DNA of 64,000 bases from Misgurnus anguillicaudatus (GCF_027580225.2 NC_073361.2:31049001-31113000); one strand, 5' to 3'; shown: positions 45,149 through 57,614, numbered from the stretch's first letter. Made by a program: numbers and translations. Notes: generated from the letters alone by a model not told the origin.

Positions 45149-46208
45149 AGTAGACACCTCATGACGTGCTGGAACGCATCAAGCGTCGGCCCCATATTGG
45201 ATGGGTCTCCTTACTGTACGCTAACACCAGAGTCAATGGAAGTTAACGGAAAGAAAGCAACTATGCACGTATTTTGTGCAGCTTACGGTTGCAATAACTG
45301 GCGCAGTGTTGATTCCAGATCACATGGGATTACATTTCACAAGTAAGATTGAACAATCATTTTGGTTATTTTATGTTATTATTTATAATATTATGTCAAT
45401 GTTCAGCAGGAACTTGTACTCTCTCTCATGATCTCTCGCTGTTTTTCTTCACATTTGAATGTTTCCCAGTGAAACAGGCATGAGGAGGCAAGTTGCTAAA
45501 AAACGGGAGGGTTTTGTTGTGACAGAGTCGTCAAAGCTCTGTAGCAAAGAGTATATAGAAGAACAAGAGGGGAAACTCTGATTCGTTTTTGGCAACAGCC
45601 ACTAGATGGCGCTTCAGTAGCGCGGCCGCTATTTAGAATGAAAATTCTCACAGCCAATTCATTCTCAATTCATTCATATTAAGATTAATTTAATACTTAA
45701 TTACATAAACTACCTAATTATGTAAAAATTACATAAAAATGGTGTACTTTTTACTAAAGTACTTTTTAAGTAAAAGTAAAAAAGTAGATGTTTAATGTAC
45801 TTAAATATTAAATATAAACCAAAAACTTGAAATTATGAAATGTAGTGGAGTAAAAATAATGATAATATGCTTTGGAATATAAGTTTTCCAAAGAAAAACA
45901 CTGATAAAATACAGATACTTGAAAATTTACTTTTATGTAGAAAGAAAAATACTTAAGTAGTGTCTGCCTCTGTCAATTTGCCATACTTAAAGAGCACAAT
46001 ACAAAGTATTTTAGCATGAAAGCAGTATTTTTCAATGTGTGACAGCGTCCTGTATCAACTAAATCTATGCTGCTTATAACAACTGAAACCGTGTGAAAAT
46101 CCTGTAAAAATTAGGGGAGTTATGATTATTCCTCATTAGAAATGAATGCAAGGGGGCGCACTGGAGACCCATCCAAGATGGCGGCCACAAGTCTACGAGG
46201 TGTCTACT
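45149..46208 (+). mobile_element. Element carrying a THAP-domain exon (P-element-like, non-autonomous)
   Basis: The ends agtagacacctc and gaggtgtctact are inverted, and pairing resumes at ccatattggatgggtctcc / ggagacccatccaagatgg, an imperfect terminal inverted repeat of about 60 bp. Inside the left end is the THAP exon at 45263-45342. The middle (45750-45970) contains a worn aagtaaaagt-type hAT fragment. The P-element-like assignment is inference from the THAP exon. Confidence 0.65.
45263..45342 (+). pseudogene. THAP zinc-finger N-terminal exon fragment
   Basis: ATG followed by HVFCAAYGCNNWRSVDSRSH then GITFHK, ending at a good donor, CACAA|gtaaga. C-x4-C followed by the G-I-x-F-H-K spacing is the N-terminal half of a THAP (C2CH) DNA-binding domain; the C-x2-H half would be in a downstream exon that is not present. 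Known: THAP domains occur in P-element transposases and their host-derived relatives. No full gene follows. Confidence 0.7.
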
Positions 46209-46659
46209 GCTGCGTCCGAAAACTCAAGGCAGTGACTCGTTGCCTCGCTGCCTCATGAGGAAATGACTTCGGAGGCATGAAGGTAGCTCAGAGAAAGACT
46301 TTCGGACACACTTCTAAGGCAGCGTGTTTGAAATATAAACAGAGAGCGCCTTTGTGATAACTAATCACATATTTGAAAACAACAATACTAATTTCTCGCT
46401 AGAAATGCAATTAAAAGGTGTAAAAAGTGAAAATATACCTTTATTTATTCTAAATTGGTGGTCCAGTCGCGTCCTTGGCCGCCATTTTATTTTTTCGAAC
46501 TCAACCGGACTCGACCAATCACATTCTTAATGTACGTCCACGCATAGGTATCTCAGGAGACAGGAAGTAAACCGAACATTGAATTCGGACATGCCTTGAT
46601 GCCTTGCTGCCTTGGAAAGCTGCCTCAGAAGGCAGCAATTTAGAGTTTTCGGACGCAGC
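46209..46659. mobile_element. MITE, gctgcgtccgaaaactc ends
   Basis: The left end gctgcgtccgaaaactc and right end gagttttcggacgcagc are perfect 17-bp inverted repeats; inside, multiple aaggcag / ctgcctt motifs. 451 bp. It abuts the THAP-bearing element directly. Confidence 0.9.
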
Positions 46660-49600
46660 CTACGTATAATAGCCGTTTCTCAATATGCGTTACTTGTGTT
46701 CTTGTGGACTTTTAAAACGTCATCAGTCGCGGCCAAAGTACTCTTCCAAATCAAAGTTCGCATCAAGCCAAGTTCACATAACATCCCCGGATGTGTTCTT
46801 GATTCACCCATTTTATCGAGGATGCATCCGGAGGTGACTTGTGCGGACTTCTGACAGCCAAGTTTCCCAGAATGCATTTCGCGTCAACCAGGGACCTTTT
46901 GAGGGGCATGTACTGAAACTGAAAAAGGGCACCCCCTCCAAATAAATATCACATAATAATCGTCTTAAAAGCTTTATATTTATTCACTATTAATGATTAA
47001 AAAAATTCTCTATTAATTAATGAAAAATTACATTTTATGATAGCTTGGCATTATACAGTGCAGATATCTGGCCTTGTAAGTTGGCTTTAACAATTTACAT
47101 CCTGGGTGGTTGTCTGTATTAGGCTTATTGCAGTCATGTGTTAGTGAACCCGCTCTTATTTAATTGTATAATATATTAATTTTAATTTTTTCCTCTGCTT
47201 GCATACATAAAGTTAAATATAAATGTGTTTGAAGAAAAAAAGCTATTCTGTTTGGTTTTATAAGCTAATTTTTATTATTTGGTAATGTTTATGTCATTGA
47301 GAAGAGGGGGAAATAGGAGATTAAAGAACAAAATAGGAGATTATACTATACTATAGCCACACCATTTGCATATTCAACATGTATCTGCCTACCTGGCTAC
47401 CTCAACATGTATCTGTATACCTGCTGGGGACCAGGAACCTTGGTCTTTTGAAGGTGCAAATAACTGCATTACTGAAAACTCCCTTGACTAATTCAAGGCA
47501 TAAGATACATACGTACATATACAATAAGTTCCAGGTGGCAGGGCAATATAAGTTACTGTGCATACTTGTATCCTTTACACGTTTCTCGTATTTTATCCAG
47601 TTTTCCTAAACTGGGCATCTGATTTTTCTTTCTAATCTGTAATGTTTTTGGTAACATTAGGCTAGACATTTACCCGCCCTGGCTCGTCTTCTGACTGGTC
47701 TGCGTAGTTAAACGATTGAGACGCGTCATGCAAAAAAGCGGTAAAAACCCGACCCTGCATTCCGTATTGTTGTCACAGCCGGGTGCCCTTCACATGCGTG
47801 AACACTTGTTTAAACAATTGCTCGCGCTTTGTCAAAAACTCCATTTGGTCGCAGTTCCCTGATTGCCCACTCGCCCAATCCCGTCTATGGATAATTTGGC
47901 TCAAATTTGTAAAACATGCGCCGTTATAGACACACTAGTGTTACTTTCTTAATGAGACAGCATTATACTCAAACAACAAGATATTTATTTACCGTTGCAA
48001 GACGTTCAGCTGCTCTGACTGCTGTGGAACTTGAAGCTCGTTGCACTCAGGGGGCGGAGTTAAGAGGTTTGACTGACAGTTTGAGCGGATCCAAAATTAT
48101 TTTTTTATTTTTTATACATTTTATTTGATAAATATATTTGTAAAACAGACAGGCAGGCGTAAATGGTTAACAATAGCATTGATTTATATATTTAAAAAAA
48201 TAATAAAACACAAAAAGGGCACTTCGGAGTGTAAGGACAAAAAGCAATGTGTTCTGCGCAGGTTGAGCCCTATCTGTGCACGTGCCTGCGATCTCAGTGC
48301 AGCTGCTCCCTCCGGTGTCTGATGGTCAAAGATAAAATATTCCCTTTGGATATATCTAACTGGCATTTTTTGTCTCATCAGTTTATTTATCTTTATTGTT
48401 CATATGAAGTCTGTTATTTGTTATCCTTTTAACTGATGGTAAAGTTAAGTTTCATAACTTAAATCATATATTTTTCATCTAACACTGTAGTAAATTACTG
48501 CGCTTTACTTTAACCGGATGTTTTTCGTGTGTTTATTTCATGTTGTACAGTACAATCGTTTAGTAGTATTAAACGTGACATGGGTGTTTCAAATTACATT
48601 TCGGAGCAGTGTTTCGAAACATCTACGCTTCGGGATTTCGACACAGCGTCGAAACGTCAGTTTCGCGGCAGCCATCCCCAGATGTGCCTTCATGCCTTGA
48701 AATGTTGTTCTCTGTGGAAAACAACATACTTTTCTCTTTGTCTTTTGTAACGCCCCCTTTCCTGAAAGACTTCCAAGGGGAAATATTTTGAACACGCCTA
48801 ATGAAATATCTATCATAGAAGATCATAGAAGGTATGTTCTCTTATGTTTTGATTTGTTTTCTAGCCTACATTAGTGCATTAATGTCTGCAAAATAGAAGA
48901 ACATTTGTCGTCTTAAATCAGGTAATGTACCTCTTTTATAATTCAAGATGCTTTACAAACTGAAGCAATGACGTTTTTAAGAAAATGACACATTTTGGGT
49001 CTATATTTTTGCCTTTTTCTGTGCTTTTTAAAGTTGGATATAATGTTTTTTAAATACTGCAGTACATTGTGGAGAAGGAGTTAGAGAGACTGAAAGGGTC
49101 AAAGACAGGTAAGAGATGATTAAAAATGAAGTGCAATTTCTTTAGACAAGATACAGGACTCTTACCCCCAAATAAACATCATGCCATTATCTACTCACCC
49201 TTATGTTTCAAAGTATAACAACTTTTTATTTTCAGATCAGGAATTAAAGGAGTGATGTATGATTTATTTCAGTCAGTAAATAATATAATTTATATGATGA
49301 AAAGTACAGTCTGTTTTCATACAAATGGTTAGCATTCCTAAAATATCTTTCGGCCACCATTATTGCGTTCTTGTTTTATTTATTATTTTGACTGAAGATG
49401 TGTACTGTATTTGAGAGTGAAATATGTATATACATTTTATTCATATAATAATACTGCTCCCGATTTAGAAAAAGGCATCACTATGCTCTCTTCACCTCCT
49501 AACCGAGGGCTTCACCCCCACCACCACCACCACGCTAACAATAATAAAAGAGGTTAAAATGACCCACAAGCTACATATATTTTAAGTCTTCCAATAGCTC

Positions 49601-49949
49601 AGAATAGGTGACATCAATTGAAAGAAACATTACTATGGGAAGAGAAAACCAGTTTACATTGATTCACTTCATGAAGTGGACAGGAAAGAAAATATTTTTA
49701 TTAGCAGACTGCCAAATTTTGAGTTTAGCTTGGACTGAGATTTCCGGGCGGGATGGTGTTGTGAGTGGGGGGTCTGGGGTTTTGGGTGGTGTTGGGGTTG
49801 TATAGAAGGTTGGCATCTTTGGGTTGGTATTTTATTATTATTATTATTTACTAAATCATTATTATAAAATTATTAGTAATTTACTAAAGTAACCATTTGC
49901 CAAATAACTTATTTGATAATAGTGTGGAATATTAGCTATTTCTCTTTCT
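46660..49949. other. Intergenic, no supported gene
   Basis: Mixed AT-rich DNA with scattered fish-repeat-like patches (for example 48600-48660 with tcgaaac/gtttcga motifs). Open frames such as 46612-46854 and 47916-48128 lack any recognisable domain, so no gene is called. Confidence 0.45.
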
Positions 49950-49972
49950 GACAGACAGACAGACAGACAGAC
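49950..49972. repeat. (GACA)n directly upstream of the Ig receptor start
   Basis: About 23 bp of GACA repeats, followed by ctctgtatctgctctgac and the ATG at 49991. The same arrangement precedes the second copy (61708-61730), so it is part of the duplicated 5' region. Confidence 0.85.
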
Positions 49973-49990
49973 CTCTGTATCTGCTCTGAC

Positions 49991-50015
49991 ATGAAGGCAT
50001 TTTTGTCACTGTCAG
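49991..50015 (+). CDS. Ig receptor exon 1 (signal peptide start)
   Basis: ATG AAG GCA TTT TTG TCA CTG TCA G|gtaaaa: MKAFLSLS. The start is supported by the matching exon MKAFLLTLT at 61756. Confidence 0.88.
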
Positions 50016-51483
50016 GTAAAACAATCAACCGGTCATCTGATTTCTTTAATGTAAAACTTCTTGGGATTGTAGTTATGTTCAACTTTATTTACTCTGTAAA
50101 AATGATTGTAAAAAAGTTTAATCAACTTGAATGTATGATTCATTAAAAGTCTATTGACTGGTGAGGAGTTGCTATGAAATAAATGATAAAAATTGGAGTA
50201 CATCAAAATAAAAATACTCATACATGTTTAGAACAACGTGTAAGTCAGATTTCTCTTTATTTCACAGTGCTGTTTGCTGTCATAAGAGAAAACATTGGAA
50301 AGCCCACAGGTAAACGCACACCTCTTTTCATATGTGTTCGTTGTTTGTACATTTTTAATTCTGATTATTGTTACACCAACTGTCAAGCAGATCTCAGCTC
50401 TTTAATATTCCTCTTTGTAGAGCTAAATTTTACATCTGTTGGTGTTTGTTGGGTCAGTATGAAACCCCTGTTGGCTGTTGTTGGACCAAAGTAAAGACTT
50501 TAAAATGTTGGGGTTTGTTAGTGTTTGGAGTTGGTTGTTGTTACATCAGTGTGAATTGGCCTTTATTCATTCTTTCTCTTTCGTTGTCTCTCACACTAAA
50601 TGGCGGCGGTGTGGTTGGATAGTGGAGATGAATAAACTATATTGTTCATTGCTAGTTCATGATTCAAATGCTAATGCATTTACTAATGTTAAAGGAACAG
50701 TATGTAGGAAATTAATATCAATTAATCATAAAATGGCCCTGATATGTCACTAGACATTAAGAAATCATTTTCATTTCAAATACTTATATGACTGACAACA
50801 GTGGTCTGGCCAGAAAATTGTCATTTAAAAAGTGGAGTTGCAGCCCTCAACTCATGTTTATGTTGTCATTTTGTGTATTGGCCACCAGTTGTGTGATTGC
50901 AGTACCAGTTTTAGCCACAAGTTTTGTGATTGCAATACCAGTTTTGGCCACAATCCTACATACAGTTCCTTTAACAAATACAACCTTATCATAAAGTGTA
51001 CCAATTTGATTTATCAGTATGTGCGCTTTCTGGAATCAAACACCAATGACCTTTTGGACAGTTAACACAATGCTCTACCACTGAACTAATGATAACAATT
51101 GGAGCCTTATTGTAAAGTATTACCAAGATGTTTCACATAAAAACTTAAATATTCAGGGATACAAGCTGCGTCTGTGTGTTTAAAAAAAATTCTCTTTCAT
51201 TTTCTCTAGTGTTCGATCTCCGGAAGTATCCTTTAGTTTATGTTGGAGATGACATCACTCTGGCATGTAAGGGCGCCGCTGAACCGATAACTTGGAAAAT
51301 CAATGCTGTAGAGCAATCAAATAAGAATTCCATAATGATTGTAATGATGGTAACACCAGAAAACAATGGGAAGTACACATGCCAAAAGAACGGGGAGGAG
51401 AGCGACCCATTTACACTCACAGTACTGGGTATGAACTTTTCTCCATTCTTCATTCTTCATTATTTTACTATACTGTGCTTCAT

Positions 51484-51549
<66 letters not shown>

Positions 51550-54318
51550 TCTCTCTCTCAGTGTTGGAGCCGCACGCCCAGTTATCTCTGCCCATAGGGG
51601 GCGCTGTGATCACTAAAGGTGAAGCGAGGATCCTGACACTGCAGGTGGATGAGGATCTGGAGAAGTGGAAGTGTTTTGCATTCAGGAATAATGTTGGCTA
51701 CATGCTTCCAGTGACTAAAAAGAATAAGAACATGGGCACTGTGTATGCAGAATTACAAGATACAGAAAGAGCAACATTCTGGTGTATGAAGAATAAAACC
51801 AATCACAGGAGCAATGCACTTACACTGAAGATGACAGGCAAGTCTGTGTTGTTAATGTCTGTTAACATCATCAACTTTTGGTTCATCACATTTTGTGGAA
51901 AATTTAAAATATGCATTAACTTCAAACTCAATTTTGCTTAATACAAATATATGACTATTAAAAGTCCAAGCCTTTGATTGTGTAGCTTTACTCCACAAAT
52001 ACCAGAATGATATTTATAAAACATCACAGCAATATTTGCTTTCTGAAATATTTAATTGTATTGTTCAGTATGATACTGCAGCAGTATATTGACCTGTGTG
52101 TATTATGTGTCTGTGTCTCCTATAGAGCGCTTGGTGATGTTGGAACCTCCAGTCGCACCTGTGTGGAGGGATGAAACCATTACTCTCAGGTGTGCTGTGT
52201 GGGGCGGAGCCGAAGTGATACAGGCTGAATTCTATAAGGATAACGTAATTGTAAATAAAAAGAGAGTACAGCGTGACAAGTATAAAATCACCAATGCCAC
52301 AGAGTTAAATAATGGCGAGTACAAATGTATCGCCACCTACAAATACAGTCACATTTCTTCAGCGGCAGCCACACACACACATGAGTCTGATCCACAAGAA
52401 TTAAAAGTTATAGGTGAGTACTTTTAAAACCTGATAGAAAATTCATATAGTGGAATAACCAATAGTATAATTACACTGTAATGAACAGTACAGCCTCTTG
52501 TGTCATACAGACAGACTTTCTGGGTTAATGTTTTAATAACAATAATAATAGTGTTTTATTTACCATCTAATAAAAACTAATTAGGATTCAGTAGAAAACA
52601 CTCATACCATGTCAATATTATGGTATATGATTGTATACCATCACATGAACGTCGCACACCTGTGTGCGATAAGTGCTTAGGAGAGCAGGACTCGAAAGTC
52701 CAAAATTGAAAAATGAAAAAAGGAAGGCCCGCACACTATCCACTTGCAAAAATATAAATCATTTATTGCAACGTTTCAGGCATTGATATGATTAATGCCT
52801 GAAGAAGATCGAGAGATCGAAACATTGCAATAAATGATTTATATTTTTGCAAGTGGATAGTGTGCGGGACCTTTCTTTTTCCATTTTTTATATGATTGTA
52901 TACCGTCATACCTTTAATTAAAAGTGATGAACTGAGATGTTTGTTTGTTTATTTGTTGTACAGGTGGACCTCCAGTTGCAGTGTTAGGTATAGACAATAA
53001 GGGATCTCTGCAGTGTTCCTGTAAACATTGTGAATCAGTCTGTAAGACATACGAATGGTATTACACTGATAACTCAGGTACACGCACAAAACTACAAGAA
53101 GAGACCAAACATGAGATAAATCTTATAGTTGGGGGATCATACATCTGTCGAGCAGCCTGTCAGGATGGATTTTCACGATTCAGCACTCCTCACGTCTACC
53201 AAAGTATGCACATCTACACAAATAAACACACATTTATATTAATGTTCAGAAAAAAGTCTTGAAGTTGAATCGACAAGCTGAGGTAGAAAAATATGCAGAT
53301 AAAGGATCATGTATGGCTTAAATTAACATGCATTCAAATCGAGAAGTAATACTGAGTTTCAAGTTTGATTTTAATTGATTAAATGGAGGCTTTTCCAGCT
53401 CAAGAAAGATTTAAACATAATTATGCATATTATACTGTATATATATAATGATTATTATTAAATATATAATATTTTATTCAACTAATTATATATTAATTTA
53501 AATCATATTAACCAAAATATTAGCATCATGTCTTGCCCTACAGATTTCTACTGTAAGTGCAAACTATAAACATTTTGTGGGTAACAGATGTCGTCACCTT
53601 AACTGAACTCTAAACACTGCTGTAGCAGCTTTCACACATGCAAACACCTCTCAAAGAGTCTGATAAACCCAGAGATCTCTCACTACATACACAAACACAT
53701 TGAAGCAAAGATCACGCAAACACTTTCAAAGATAATTCACCAGTTTCATCAGCAGCCATCACTTCATCTGGTCTTGTTTTACACACCACATTTCATTGTG
53801 TGTCATGCTATTATACCTGACTCTGCTTACCCTTTTTGGATTATCTGGATTGTTCTGTCATCGTCCTGTGTTTATCGTTGTTCTCATCATTTGTCAACCT
53901 GCAAACTAAAGAAAAAGTCTATCATCTGTTATCTGTGACTGTTCATTGTGTATGTGTGGAGTTAACCATCATCATTACCCCTCCAATAACTATCTCATCT
54001 GCTTCATATGCTCGTGTTTTAATAAATACCTGTTTTATATCTGTCTCCTTCTGTTCTGTGGTTCCATAACAGATAAAATGCATTTCCAAGCACTGCATGC
54101 TTTCAGTCCTCAGTTAGTGCTCTATTGTGCAAGTTAATCACTTCTTATATATTTTTACTCTTGAAATGCAACCACTATCTCTTTGTCTGTCAACAGGACC
54201 CTCGTATGGAGTGGGAGTGGCAGTGGCAGTTGTTTTGGCATCAATTCTGATGCTGATCATCATACTGGTGGCATTTAAATGCAGGCGGAGTGCTGTCAAT
54301 GGGACGGGGCAAAGATGA
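49991..54318 (+). CDS. Ig-superfamily receptor, 4 Ig-like domains + TM (spliced)
   Basis: Gene-level entry for a predicted type I surface receptor of 403 residues in seven exons: 49991-50015, 50268-50309, 51210-51428, 51562-51837, 52126-52413, 52964-53203, 54197-54318. All junctions are phase 1, as usual for IgSF genes. Order: signal peptide (MKAFLSLS + VLFAVI), four Ig-like domains with Cys pairs, then a TM segment with no charged residue, KCRR stop-transfer and a 13-residue tail ending in TGA. ITAM-like motifs lie after the stop in the same exon. AATAAA is at 54741-54746. It resembles fish Fc-receptor-like/ITAM receptors; the exact family is unsure. A paralogue follows at 61756. Confidence 0.85.
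50268..50309 (+). CDS. Ig receptor exon 2 (signal peptide end)
   Basis: Acceptor tttatttcacag|TGCTG, donor CCACAG|gtaaac; encodes VLFAVIRENIGKPT. Conserved with 63149-63190 in the neighbouring copy, including flanking intron bases. Confidence 0.88.
50310..51209. other. Ig receptor intron 2
   Basis: No exon-like sequence beyond the SINE at 51010-51088. The stretch after exon 2 (ttgtagagctaaat) matches the same position in the second gene copy. Confidence 0.6.
51010..51088 (-). repeat. tRNA-derived SINE, partial
   Basis: Minus-strand copy with tagtggtagagcattgtgttaa-like A box region, a worn B box (gtttgattcc) and agcgcacatactgataaa. The tail is lost. Same family as 8553. Confidence 0.6.
51210..51428 (+). 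CDS. Ig receptor exon 3, Ig domain 1
   Basis: Acceptor tcattttctctag|TGTTC, donor TACTGG|gtatga; 2+72 codons+1. It encodes VGDDITLACKGAAEPITWKI ... NNGKYTCQKNG: Cys, Trp and Y-x-C in Ig spacing. Confidence 0.9.
51486..51559. repeat. (CT)n serving as polypyrimidine tract
   Basis: About 74 bp of nearly pure CT directly before the acceptor cag|TGTTG of the domain 2 exon. Confidence 0.95.
51562..51837 (+). CDS. Ig receptor exon 4, Ig domain 2
   Basis: Acceptor in (CT)n, ctctcag|TGTTG; donor GACAG|gcaagt, a GC-type donor. It encodes PHAQLSLPIGGAVITKGEAR, then KWKCFAF and ATFWCMKNKT. NKT is a possible N-glycosylation site. The domain has Cys-Cys spacing of about 40 residues, short for Ig. Confidence 0.85.
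52126..52413 (+). CDS. Ig receptor exon 5, Ig domain 3
   Basis: Acceptor gtctcctatag|AGCGC, donor TTATAG|gtgagt. It encodes PVWRDETITLRCAVWGGAEV ... ELNNGEYKCIATYKY; possible N-glycosylation at NAT. Typical C2-set pattern. Confidence 0.9.
52710..52889. repeat. Hairpin element in the Ig receptor intron
   Basis: The arms aggcccgcacactatccact and agtggatagtgtgcgggacc pair, continuing through tgcaaaaatataaatcattt / aaatgatttatatttttgca; the apex has aggcattaat / attaatgcct. Stem about 75 bp, nearly perfect. Confidence 0.9.
52964..53203 (+). CDS. Ig receptor exon 6, Cys-rich Ig domain 4
   Basis: Acceptor tttgttgtacag|GTGGA, donor ACCAAA|gtatgc. It encodes KGSLQCSCKHCESVCKTYEW ... GSYICRAACQDG. 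Besides the canonical Cys pair it has four extra cysteines, so additional disulfides are likely. Confidence 0.88.
53204..54196. other. Ig receptor intron 6
   Basis: AT-rich, about 990 bp, no recognised exon or element. Open frames at 53836-54137 have no family resemblance. Confidence 0.5.
54197..54318 (+). CDS. Ig receptor exon 7, transmembrane and short tail
   Basis: Acceptor ctgtcaacag|GACCC. It encodes PSYGVGVAVAVVLASILMLI then IILVAFKCRRSAVNGTGQR and TGA at 54316-54318. The membrane helix has no Lys, Arg, Asp or Glu, so pairing with a charged signalling adaptor is not expected. A GGGG run (54306-54309) just before the stop is a candidate indel site. Confidence 0.82.
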
Positions 54319-54597
54319 CAAAAAGAAAGACAAATCAGGTGCAGACTGTGAACAATTAGCTCTCAAAGGCATTTACCATACGCTTGATGAAGCCACAGGC
54401 CAGGCGAAGGAGGAGGGTGAGGGAGGATACGAAGCACTGAAGAAGACCACACGCTGAAGGCCGGTGAGGGATCGAGTCAGGATCAGGAGGGGTATGAGGC
54501 TCTTAAGAATGTAAAAGCCCAGGTGTACCAAACTCTGAGTTCAGATGGGTCAGGAAAACCTGAAGGAGAAGCAGAGGAAGGATACGATCTTATATAA
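54319..54597 (+). pseudogene. Out-of-frame cytoplasmic tail remnant with ITAM motifs
   Basis: Frame +1 relative to the TM encodes a Lys-rich start, GIYHTL (Tyr codon 54374-54376) and GGYEAL (54428-54430), stopping at 54455-54457. In the TM frame again, YEALKNVKAQVYQTL (54493-54537) is a perfect YxxL-x7-YxxL ITAM, then EGYDLI and TAA at 54595-54597. ITAMs recruit Syk/ZAP-70-type kinases after Src-kinase phosphorylation. As the sequence stands none of this follows the TM in frame; an intact allele, an assembly error or a missed splice are alternatives. Confidence 0.75.
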
Positions 54598-54740
54598 CTC
54601 TATAGAAACATTAGTAATGTGTATTTTCCTATATAACCTTGAGAACCACTAGTAACATGTAGTTTGTTATTTTTCTACTATGTACACCAAGTATTATATA
54701 CACAAAAAGTATTCTAACCACTGAGTTTGAAAAGCATATG

Positions 54741-54746
54741 AATAAA
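54741..54746 (+). terminator. Polyadenylation signal AATAAA
   Basis: The first AATAAA after the ITAM remnant, about 145 bp downstream of TAA 54597. It fits a single 3' terminal exon that includes both the TM and the tail remnant. Confidence 0.6.
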
Positions 54747-54759
54747 GTAAATATTGCAT

Positions 54760-56012
54760 GTTTAAGAAAGACAATTAAACAAAATTATATTAACAGTTTA
54801 TTAAAATAGAGCAGAGAAAAGAAAACATGTATTAGAAAGAATAATGCATTTAACCTGTAAAAGACAGAAATAAAGAGTGAGTTATACCATCAGATAAGGC
54901 ATGATGTCTTGCGCGCAAAGAGGATCGTGAAGAGGAGGACACAGAAAACACAAATATAAAGAACAAAGAAATGTACAAGGCTTATATAGGAGCCATGAAG
55001 GGGATTCACAAGACTGTGATGTCATAGGAAATTTGGACTTGGCTACTAGTCTATATAAATATGAAGTCTGACAGAAACTGGACACAACCACCGTTTCTTC
55101 AGTGACTGACAGTCTGAAGCTTTTTTTACTTTATAATTCGTTATTTAGCTGAACTTACAAATACATAATTGCACAAGAAAGTCTCATCAAGTCTAACACA
55201 GTATATATAGGCAGGGGTTTGTTTTTTGACAAGAAGATAAAGATGAAGATACAAAAACAGAAAAAGACATTAGTAAGTGAGGTGTTGGCGAAAGAGATGG
55301 CTTTTTAGCCGATGGCTACAGCGTTACCAGATCTTGTCGATCTTTTAGGAAACTTTGAATTAGGGTGTTAGACTTTGTACTTTATTTTTTTACTTAATTA
55401 AAAAAATTACTATCACTAAATTGTATTTAAAATAAACGTATAAAAGACAAGAAGAGGTCTGCGTTAGCGGTAACAAACAACCTACTGTTTTATTTTTGCT
55501 TTATTTTATTTATTTTATTATAATGCTGTGTGACTTTTAACTTAAATTCCGTATATTTTCTATAATTGTTTAAGGCACAGTCTTTTATGTAGGTTAATAA
55601 TGCTTTTTTAAGGTTTAACTTGATCAAAATGTGCACAGCTGTTTTATTCAATATTTGTAGTGCAATGCATCGGTGTAGTTTTGTCGTTATCCATAAGATG
55701 GAGACAAACTAACAAAAACTAAAATATTGTCTTGTTGATGTTTACATTCACCACAAGAGGTCACTGCAGCAATAAACTATAGCGTGTGGAATATATAATA
55801 AATTGATTTTGGCTACACTTCGTCTTTTTTGTCTAACCCATCCATTACAGTAAGCCCGGTAAATATCAATAATAGCATAAATAAATATCTTAAGTCCACT
55901 GTAGACTTTAAGTCACTAAAGCTAAAATTGTCTGCAATGCAACACTAATGTAAATAAATAATCACAATATCTTTTTCTTCAAAGTCACTTTATCACAAGT
56001 TTTGTTTTTATA
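54760..56012. other. Intergenic between receptor gene and Tc1-like element
   Basis: AT-rich; no exon, tandem repeat or inverted-end element recognised. Confidence 0.5.
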
Positions 56013-57612
<1,600 letters not shown>

Positions 57613-57614
57613 TA

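Noticed and set aside
53836..54137. Extra stalk exon before the TM of the Ig receptor
   Set aside because: No phase-1 acceptor/donor pair with sensible coding; exon 52964-53203 joins 54197 directly in phase.
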